Below, piece by piece: positions 15,449-20,836 of a stretch of 20,836 nt of DNA. The first letter of the stretch is position 1; every line of letters starts with the position of its first letter. Source of the DNA: an uncultured Prevotellaceae bacterium. Lineage in GTDB: Bacteria > Bacteroidota > Bacteroidia > Bacteroidales > Bacteroidaceae. The translations under genes were made by a program, and so were the position numbers. Under the pieces are notes generated by a model. That model ran no database searches and had not been told where the DNA came from. It saw nothing but the letters and a program-made list of their open reading frames with translations. The stretch is taken from NCBI GenBank assembly GCA_937891085.1, contig CALAEY010000059.1, forward strand, positions 1-20,836, written 5' to 3'.

Positions 15449-17011
15449 ATGAGAAAGACAATTCTTCTTTTGACGCTGCTGCTATCTGTCTGCTTCCTGA
15501 ACGCGGCAGAGGTGGTGGATATCTGCATCTATGGGGGCACATCCTCTGGAGTGATGGCAGCCTATACAGCCCGCAAGGCAGGTAAAAAGGTCCTGCTGGT
15601 GGAGCCAACCGATCGCGTTGGCGGACTCACTACTGGCGGACTCGGAGCCACAGATATAGGCAATCCCTACATCATGAAAGGCTACACCTACGACTTCTAT
15701 AAGCGCATAGGCCAGTACTATGGCACCACAGAGATGCACTTTGCCTTCGAGCCTAAGGTGGCCCTCCAGATCTATCAGCAGTATATCGACGAGGCTGGGG
15801 TGGAGGTGCTCTATAACCACAGGCTCTTCAGCGTGCAGATGGAGAACAACGTGATAAAATACATCGTGGTGGAGGACTCCAAGCACCCATCGAAAAACAC
15901 CAATATTACGATACAGGCGAAGGAATACATCGACTGCTCTTATGAGGGCGACCTGATGGCCAACAGCAACGTGAGCTTTACCACAGGGCGCGAGGGCAAC
16001 GACGTGTATGGTGAAACGTGGAACGGCTCGTTCTGGTCGCTGCATCACCAGTTTCCCGACTATGTGGATCCCTACGTGGTGAAGGGAGACCCCAAGAGCG
16101 GACTGCTCTATGGCATCCTTCCAGGAGAGCCCTCTCTCCCAGGACAGGGCGACAAGAACATTCAGGCGTACAACTATCGCATCACGCTGACAGACGATCC
16201 TGCCAACATGATTCCCATCACAGAGCCAGAGAACTACGACCCCAAGAAATACGAGCTGCTGATTCGCCTCAAGGAGCGTTCGCCATTCTCTGACAGAGGA
16301 CTGGAGGATATCTTCATCTGGAGCCGCATGCCCAATCATAAGACGGACATCAACAATCGCGGGGGCTTCTCTACAGATGTGATAGGAGAAAACTGGGACT
16401 ATCCTACAGCCAGCTATGAGCGCCGTGCAGAGATAGCCAAGCAGCATCTGGACTATACCAAGGGCTTGCTCTACTTCGTGGGGCATGATGAGCGCATTCC
16501 AGAGAACGTGCGCCAAGAGATGCTGCGTTGGGGCTACCCGAAGGATGAGTTCCTTACGACTGATCATTTCACAGCCCAGCTCTATATCCGCGAGAGCCGC
16601 AGAATGCTGGGGCGCTATGTGATGACGCAGGCCGACTGTGAAAGTCGTACGCAGGTGGACGACTATGTGGGCTGGGCTGCCTACACGATGGACTCGCACA
16701 ACTGCGGACGCTACGTGGTGAATGGTATGGTGAAGAATGAGGGCAATGTGGAGGTAAGCATCAAGGGACCGTATCGCGTGTCCTATCGCTCCATCACCCC
16801 TCGTGAGGAAGAATGCAGGAACCTGCTGGTGCCTGTCTGCCTCTCAGCTTCGCACATCGCCTATGGCAGCATCCGTATGGAACCTGTCTTCATGGTGCTG
16901 GGGCAGAGTGCAGCCTTAGCAGCCTGCCAGGCCATCGACCAGTGCGGAGGCATTGTGCAGAGCGTGGATGCAGAGAAGGTCTATCAGCAGATGGAGGCTT
17001 CAGGGGAATAA
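15449..17011 (+). CDS. Secreted FAD-dependent oxidoreductase
   Basis: A 520-residue protein with a Sec signal peptide (MRKTILLLTLLLSVCFLNAA). The FAD-binding Rossmann motif follows at once, GGTSSGVMAA from G29 and the acidic strand end VEP, then RVGGLTTGGLG, the conserved second FAD segment of the FAD_oxidored (xanthan-lyase-like annotated) family. YIDCSYEGDLMA, ESRRMLGRYVMTQAD and SIRMEPVFMVLGQSAALAA are further family segments. Members are abundant in Bacteroidetes glycan loci, but their reaction is mostly unproven; oxidation of a sugar or polyol is likely (inference). The start at 15449 is chosen over an in-frame ATG 19 codons upstream because that extension overlaps the promoter and hides the signal peptide. 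A shared terminator follows. It is probably part of the same catabolic programme as the upstream cluster, with its own promoter. Confidence 0.88.
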   Translation: MRKTILLLTLLLSVCFLNAAEVVDICIYGGTSSGVMAAYTARKAGKKVLLVEPTDRVGGLTTGGLGATDIGNPYIMKGYTYDFYKRIGQYYGTTEMHFAFEPKVALQIYQQYIDEAGVEVLYNHRLFSVQMENNVIKYIVVEDSKHPSKNTNITIQAKEYIDCSYEGDLMANSNVSFTTGREGNDVYGETWNGSFWSLHHQFPDYVDPYVVKGDPKSGLLYGILPGEPSLPGQGDKNIQAYNYRITLTDDPANMIPITEPENYDPKKYELLIRLKERSPFSDRGLEDIFIWSRMPNHKTDINNRGGFSTDVIGENWDYPTASYERRAEIAKQHLDYTKGLLYFVGHDERIPENVRQEMLRWGYPKDEFLTTDHFTAQLYIRESRRMLGRYVMTQADCESRTQVDDYVGWAAYTMDSHNCGRYVVNGMVKNEGNVEVSIKGPYRVSYRSITPREEECRNLLVPVCLSASHIAYGSIRMEPVFMVLGQSAALAACQAIDQCGGIVQSVDAEKVYQQMEASGE

Positions 17012-17016
17012 ACAAA

Positions 17017-17050
17017 CAAGGCAGCATCTTCGAGGGTGCTGCCTTGCTTT
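17017..17050. terminator. Bidirectional terminator between convergent genes
   Basis: CAAGGCAGCATC (17017-17028) pairs with GGTGCTGCCTTG (17035-17046) with one wobble and loop TTCGAG, followed by CTTTTAG on the plus strand and TTTGTTT on the minus strand. It ends both the FAD oxidoreductase gene and the HD-domain gene, whose stop codon begins right beside it. Confidence 0.85.
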
Positions 17051-17679
17051 TAGTCGTTTAAGAGCGCATCGAGCTTGCGCCACGCTTTCAAGTACTTATT
17101 CAGTCGGAGCCTGTCCTCCTCCGTGATTTCATTCAGGCGGAAGATATTCATATTGTCCTCCAAGTCGGCCATCTTCACATATCTTCCTATTTCGTTCCTA
17201 CTCGCCCTGTCTACGAAATCCTGGTAATCCTCGCCCTCTTGTCTCGTCACAGAGACGATGCCATCGACAATCTCCTGAGGGAAACCTTCTTGCAGCAGGA
17301 ACTCAGCTGTCACATCCGTATCCTCGATGATGTCATGCAGCAGACCCACGAGCTTCTGCTTGGTGTCAATGAGGTTCTGCGAAACACGAATCACATGGCC
17401 ATAGTAGGGCTTGCCAGCCTTGTCCACCTGTCCACGATGCTTCTCCAGCACCAGAGAGACCGCTTTATCGAAGAGCACCTGATAATCCTCTGCCACATAG
17501 ACATAATAGAAGCATACCTCATAAGCCTTGCCATAGAGTGTCTGCACAGCCTCCACGGCTTTCTGCTTCACCTCTGCCACCATTGATCCACAGACCTCTA
17601 CCTTTCCATCTTCATCGGAAGCCACGAGAAGCTTCTCTGGGTGTAGGCTGAGGTTGATATATATTACCTTGTTCTCCAT
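17050..17679 (-). CDS. SpoT/Mesh1-like HD-domain hydrolase
   Basis: A 209-residue protein whose C-terminal two thirds match the HD hydrolase domain of RelA/SpoT enzymes: H81 (KHRGQ), H95 (PYYGHVIRV), H115-D116 with E119-D120 (LLHDIIEDTDVT) and D172 (KMADLEDNM). These would hold the Mn2+ used to remove pyrophosphate from (p)ppGpp or a related nucleotide. No synthetase domain is present, so it is a small stand-alone form. The first 70 or so residues are an extension I cannot assign. The ATG at 17679 (MENKVIYINL) is preferred; the frame reaches a TTG two codons earlier. A perfect -7 element lies 17 bases upstream. The role in this locus is unclear; it may be an unrelated neighbour. Confidence 0.8.
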   Translation of the reverse strand: MENKVIYINLSLHPEKLLVASDEDGKVEVCGSMVAEVKQKAVEAVQTLYGKAYEVCFYYVYVAEDYQVLFDKAVSLVLEKHRGQVDKAGKPYYGHVIRVSQNLIDTKQKLVGLLHDIIEDTDVTAEFLLQEGFPQEIVDGIVSVTRQEGEDYQDFVDRASRNEIGRYVKMADLEDNMNIFRLNEITEEDRLRLNKYLKAWRKLDALLND

Positions 17680-17696
17680 ATTCAATGAAATCTGTG

Positions 17697-17704
17697 CAAA
17701 GGTA
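17697..17704 (-). promoter_or_regulatory. -7 element of the HD-hydrolase promoter
   Basis: On the minus strand this reads TACCTTTG, a perfect Bacteroidetes -7 box, 17 bases before the ATG. No convincing TTTG is found at the -33 position. The transcript leader would be very short. Confidence 0.5.
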
Positions 17705-17746
17705 ATAATATTGAATTATAAAATGGGAGGTATTTAGATAAAAAGC

Positions 17747-17777
17747 AAAAAAACTTATCTTCGCAGCGAACTTATAA
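17747..17777 (-). terminator. Terminator of the GH2 gene
   Basis: The core palindrome TTCGC-A-GCGAA (17760-17770), flanked by TTAT (17755-17758) and ATAA (17774-17777), is followed on the minus strand by G and seven Ts. It lies 35 bases after the GH2 stop codon. Confidence 0.55.
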
Positions 17778-17812
17778 CCTTTTCGATGCGCATATACTTC
17801 CATTTTATTGGC

Positions 17813-20236
17813 CTATTGTGCAATGTTCAATGTGAACGTTTGGCTTTCCAGTCCTTCACCACTGACGTTCACTTTCACATTACCAGCATTCTTGGCACGG
17901 ATCACAGCGAGTGAGCGACCATAAGCAGTAGGGTAGATGCCACTCTGGAACGTGTTGGTAGTGATGAGTGTCTGACTGCCAAAGCCCAGCAACTGAGCAC
18001 CTTCAACCTGTACGTTCAGTTCGCGATCAGCCTTTGATTCCACCTCACCATTCTCACCCGTTAGGTTGATATCGAGGTAGATCAGTTCGCCAGCCTTGTG
18101 CTCATTGACCATTGACCATTGACCGTTGACCATTTTACAGTTTGGCTCAGCCTCGATGCTGATGCCTACCTTTCCTGAGGCAGAAGTAAGCACTTGCTCA
18201 CCAGCATTAGTCACAGCCTTCAGCGTACCAGCCTCATATGGCACTTCGAAAGTAGCTACATAGTCCTTCACTTCCTGCTCGCCAATCAATTTATCATTCA
18301 GATACAGCTTCACAGAAGGAGCGCTGGTGAATACCTCTATTGTAGCCATCATGCCCTCGCAGCCTTGCCAGCTCCATGAAGGAATGCTGTTGATACCACG
18401 CCAGATAGACTTGATCAGCGCTTCCTTATGTAATGGGCTCACACCAATATATGGTTTATTGTCTTTCAGGAAGATGGCTTTAGCCAGCAGAGCTTCACCA
18501 GTAGGATTGCCATTGATGTCAAGGGCACCACCACCATTCAGATGCCAAGGGAACTCCTTATTAGCAAAATTCTCATCATCAGAATAGTACCAAGCCCCAA
18601 GACCTATCTCACCAATATAATCCCAAGCCGTCCACATGAAGTCGCCAATGAGGTAGGGGAGTTCCTCCACCATTTTCCAGTTCTCTGCCAACTGGTATGG
18701 GAATGTTTCACTACCCACGATGATACGTCCAGGATGCAGATCGCCATCAAGAGGATAGCGTTTGCTGCCGTAGTTGTAGCCTGCAATGTCGAGGGCATCC
18801 AGCACTGGCGATGCTGCCTCGTCCATCATAGGAACTAACACGGCGTTCATCATACCTTCGTTTGAGGCCACCATCATCTGGTTATATTGCTCGCTGGTCA
18901 TAGGTCCCTGTCCGCCCATTTGAGCAGAATTGGATTGTTCGAAGATGTTGCGTCCCATCTTGGTGAGGCCAATGATCATAATGTTGATACCAGCTGTCAC
19001 AGGACGAGAAGCATCTTCTTGGTGCAGGCGGGCTATCAAGTCCTTTGCCAGCTCCATCCCTTCTTCCTGAGAAGGTTCGCCCACCTCGTTACCGATGCTA
19101 TACATGATCACGCTGGGGTGGTTGAAGCTATACTTCACGAAGTGGCGGATATCCTCTTGATAATTAGCACGGAAGTAGTTGCTATAGTCGTACTTTGTCT
19201 TGGTGATGTACCACATGTCCCACAACTCGTTCATCACATACATACCCAGCTCGTCGCAAGCCTCCAGCAATGCCTCAGAGGCAGGATTGTGTGAGATACG
19301 TATGGCGTTGAAACCATATTGCTTCATGATACCCACCTTGCGCAGATCAGCCTCCTTGTACTCAGCAGCTCCCAGCACACCATTGTCGTGGTGGATGCAG
19401 CCACCCTTCAGTAGCACCTTCTCACCATTCATCAGCAGGCCATCTTGGGCGTTCCAACTGATCTGGCGTATGCCAAAGCGCTTCTCCTGCACCTCGATGG
19501 TCTTGCCATCCTTCTTCAGCTCTACTACTGCTGTGTAGAGATTCGGATGCTCAGCACTCCACAGCTTAGCACCTGCCACATCAAGCTCCACCTTGTCGCC
19601 CTCTGCTTCAGCCACTTTCGTCTCGCCATCAAAGAGGCTCACGCTGATTTCACCCCCTTGGTGAGAGGTCTGCACAGCCACCTTCGCAGGAGCGATGGAA
19701 AGTGTGCTGATGCGTACATCTTCTATATAGTCTTTCTCCTGCACGCAGAGCGTCACAGGGCGATAGATGCCAGCACCGCTGTACCAACGGCTATTAGGCA
19801 TTTCGGAGTTGTCCACATCCACGCGGATAATGTTCTCACCAGCTTTCAGCAATCCGTCTAAGCACACCTCGAAAGGCATGTAGCCATAAGGGTAGCCCCC
19901 AGCTTCCTGTCCGTTCACCAGCACCTTGCTGTTGCGATATACGCCATCGAACTTCAGCGTGACGTGCTTCTGCAGCATGTCAGAAGAGGCGTTGAATGTC
20001 TTTTCATAATGGTACACATTGCCAGGATAGAATCCGTTGTGACGACCTTCTGGTACGTCAGCACTACGCGTTTCTGTCTGCATGGCATCGTGAGGCAGGT
20101 CTACCACTTGGCGGTCTGGTTGGCTGTCACTCCAAAATTCCCATTCTTCATTGAAATCTGCCTGTTGATTGGCAGAGCAAGCAGTCAGTCCAGCAACCAG
20201 TACTCCAGAAAGGAGGTTTAAGTTAGTTCTTTTCAT
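17813..20236 (-). CDS. GH2-family glycoside hydrolase lipoprotein, beta-galactosidase-like
   Basis: An 807-residue lipoprotein with lipobox LTAC (lipidated C20). It has an N-terminal sugar-binding jelly roll (about 30-190, with NSRWYSGAGIYRPV), an Ig-like domain (about 195-285), and the TIM barrel with RFGIRQISW, KGGCIHHDNGVLG and RISHNPAS. The acid/base is E384 (IGNEVGE) and the nucleophile E510 (VGSETFP). Two C-terminal beta domains follow (about 600-805). The family retains anomeric configuration and removes beta-galactose, glucuronate or mannose; beta-galactosidase is the usual guess for this architecture. Residues 702-711 (MVNGQWSMVN) are encoded by a tandem heptamer repeat in a domain linker. 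The gene has its own promoter, strand and terminator, but fits the neighbouring rhamnose-related cluster. The ATG at 20236 gives the lipoprotein signal. Confidence 0.92.
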   Translation of the reverse strand: MKRTNLNLLSGVLVAGLTACSANQQADFNEEWEFWSDSQPDRQVVDLPHDAMQTETRSADVPEGRHNGFYPGNVYHYEKTFNASSDMLQKHVTLKFDGVYRNSKVLVNGQEAGGYPYGYMPFEVCLDGLLKAGENIIRVDVDNSEMPNSRWYSGAGIYRPVTLCVQEKDYIEDVRISTLSIAPAKVAVQTSHQGGEISVSLFDGETKVAEAEGDKVELDVAGAKLWSAEHPNLYTAVVELKKDGKTIEVQEKRFGIRQISWNAQDGLLMNGEKVLLKGGCIHHDNGVLGAAEYKEADLRKVGIMKQYGFNAIRISHNPASEALLEACDELGMYVMNELWDMWYITKTKYDYSNYFRANYQEDIRHFVKYSFNHPSVIMYSIGNEVGEPSQEEGMELAKDLIARLHQEDASRPVTAGINIMIIGLTKMGRNIFEQSNSAQMGGQGPMTSEQYNQMMVASNEGMMNAVLVPMMDEAASPVLDALDIAGYNYGSKRYPLDGDLHPGRIIVGSETFPYQLAENWKMVEELPYLIGDFMWTAWDYIGEIGLGAWYYSDDENFANKEFPWHLNGGGALDINGNPTGEALLAKAIFLKDNKPYIGVSPLHKEALIKSIWRGINSIPSWSWQGCEGMMATIEVFTSAPSVKLYLNDKLIGEQEVKDYVATFEVPYEAGTLKAVTNAGEQVLTSASGKVGISIEAEPNCKMVNGQWSMVNEHKAGELIYLDINLTGENGEVESKADRELNVQVEGAQLLGFGSQTLITTNTFQSGIYPTAYGRSLAVIRAKNAGNVKVNVSGEGLESQTFTLNIAQ
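18104..18132. repeat. Heptamer array inside the GH2 coding frame
   Basis: ATTGACC, ATTGACC, ATTGACC, GTTGACC (18104-18131) are four tandem heptamers on the plus strand. On the coding strand they translate to MVNGQWSMVN between the two C-terminal beta domains, leaving the frame intact. Unit length and style match the heptamer arrays in the spacers. Confidence 0.75.
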
Positions 20237-20266
20237 CTTTTTCTTCGTTTATTTAGTTATTATCTG

Positions 20267-20274
20267 CAAAGATA
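20267..20274 (-). promoter_or_regulatory. -7 element of the GH2 promoter
   Basis: On the minus strand this reads TATCTTTG, a perfect TAnnTTTG box, 30 bases before the GH2 start codon. No clear -33 TTTG is present, so activation by a regulator is likely (inference). Confidence 0.55.
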
Positions 20275-20343
20275 ACGAGTTTTTTTGAATCCCTATTGCT
20301 CTTTTCACATGATTAGTTGGTCATTCGCTGCTTAGATTTTAGT

Positions 20344-20524
20344 CTTCACACTTCACAGATGGCATTTAAGTGCCTTATTTATAATCGCTTAGGAGTGTGA
20401 AGTGTTGTCGTGAACACTTCACCACTCTTCACGCTTTTGTGAAGTGTTGTGAAGAGTCAAACGCCACACTTCACACTCGTTATCGCTTGTATCAGAGGGA
20501 GTTAACTACCCTTTGTGAAGTGTG
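20344..20524. repeat. Cluster of TGTGAAG/CTTCACA heptamers with stem-loops
   Basis: Exact copies of CTTCACA begin at 20344, 20351 and 20469, and of its complement TGTGAAG at 20396, 20438, 20448 and 20514. They form perfect stems: GTGAAGTGTT (20397-20406) with AACACTTCAC (20413-20422), ACTCTTCAC (20424-20432) with GTGAAGAGT (20449-20457), and CACACTTCAC (20465-20474) with GTGAAGTGTG (20515-20524). The left arms can also pair with other right arms, giving alternative folds. There is no open reading frame of note. It lies upstream of the GH2 promoter. Confidence 0.7.
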
Positions 20525-20668
20525 AGGTCTAAAATCGAGAGTGGGGTTCGCTGTCAACGAAAGTAGGTCTCGTCCCCAACGAAAGTAGGTTTCGCCATAG
20601 ACGAGATTACGTTTCGTTGAGACTTAGGTTACGGCAATCCTTGCCTTAGGTTACGCCTCGACTTTTGC

Positions 20669-20704
20669 TGGTGTGCACAGAAACATTTTTTCCTGTGCAC
20701 ACCA
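20669..20704. repeat. Perfect 12-bp inverted repeat inside the 22-bp array
   Basis: TGGTGTGCACAG (20669-20680) and CTGTGCACACCA (20693-20704) are perfect reverse complements with a 12-base T-rich spacer. Each arm contains the self-complementary GTGCAC, and the two GTGCAC sites are exactly 22 bases apart, so the element is in phase with the surrounding array. Confidence 0.7.
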
Positions 20705-20803
20705 ACAAATTTTCTCTAACACAGGAAAAATTTTTTCCTAACTAGGGAAAAAGTTTTTCCTAACTGGCGCACTCTTAATTTCCGATAGCCTTCTCAGAGA
20801 AAA

Positions 20804-20834
20804 AACTACTAAGGCATCAGACAAAATAGTAGTT
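20804..20834. repeat. Inverted repeat at the right edge
   Basis: AACTACTA (20804-20811) and TAGTAGTT (20827-20834) are perfect complements with a 15-base loop. The related strings CAGAGAAAAA (20795) and CAGACAAAAT (20818) are 23 bases apart, close to the period of the preceding array, which may continue past the window. Confidence 0.5.
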
Positions 20835-20836
20835 CC

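Larger units (their letters stand above)
20541..20836. repeat. Degenerate 22-bp-period repeat array
   Basis: Cut into 22-base rows from 20541, adjacent rows share motifs in the same column across 240 bases. CAACGAAAGTAGGT occurs at 20555 and 20577; CTTAGGTTACG crosses the row boundary at 20629 and again at 20651; GTGCACA starts the rows at 20673 and 20695; TTTTCCTAACT crosses the boundaries at 20739 and 20761, with the variant TTTCTCTAAC one row earlier. The related joints TCGAGAGTGGGG, ahead of the first row, and GACGAGATTACG are also in phase. The unit sequence changes along the array while the period holds. The period is not a multiple of three, so the array is not coding. It reaches the window edge less clearly after 20782. 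Confidence 0.7.

Noticed and set aside
15482..16699. Antisense open frame of 405 codons
   Set aside because: It lies wholly opposite the FAD oxidoreductase gene, whose G/C-biased codons suppress stops on the other strand; no signal, domain or promoter is visible.
20541..20836. CRISPR array
   Set aside because: No constant repeat is separated by unique spacers of regular size, and no cas gene is present; units drift continuously at a 22-bp period.

Overview
The window looks like a chromosomal segment of a Bacteroidales bacterium, most likely Prevotella or a close relative. The evidence is a tandem SusC/SusD pair, lipoproteins with Bacteroidetes-style lipoboxes, AT-rich leaders in place of Shine-Dalgarno sites, several TAnnTTTG-type -7 promoter elements, and short tandem heptamers in the spacers. 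Genus is inferred from general resemblance only.

Layout: (1) Bases 1 to about 3115 look accessory: the C-terminal part of a large DNA adenine methyltransferase-like protein entering from the left edge, a VapBC-like toxin-antitoxin pair on the minus strand whose PIN toxin is cut short, and a decayed coding remnant still followed by its terminator. (2) Bases 3125-13546 form a plus-strand polysaccharide-utilisation cluster: SusC-like TonB-dependent transporter, SusD-like lipoprotein, exported metallo-beta-lactamase-fold hydrolase, secreted type-B carboxylesterase and GH78-type alpha-L-rhamnosidase. (3) Bases 13563-17700 hold a Nudix hydrolase and a two-cluster Fe-S aldo/keto reductase (minus), a divergent secreted FAD-dependent oxidoreductase (plus), and a SpoT-like HD hydrolase (minus). 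(4) Bases 17813-20236 encode a minus-strand GH2 lipoprotein. (5) Bases 20237-20836 are non-coding and dense in repeats.

The inferred joint function is capture and breakdown of a rhamnose-containing, probably esterified or substituted glycan or glycoside. SusD binds it at the surface and SusC imports it; the rhamnosidase, the GH2 enzyme and the esterase trim it; the metallo-hydrolase and the oxidoreductases may process a non-sugar part or the released sugars. The substrate is not established by the sequence. No HTCS, ECF sigma/anti-sigma or AraC regulator gene lies in the window.

The least explained structure is in the spacers. From about 20541 to the right edge the DNA keeps a 22-bp period while the unit sequence changes in adjacent pairs. 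Just left of it, seven exact copies of TGTGAAG or its complement lie in 180 bp. Elsewhere, short tandem arrays (heptamers, in one case an octamer) accompanied by a GCTGCGC core abut gene ends at three places, and a related heptamer array has entered the GH2 reading frame.
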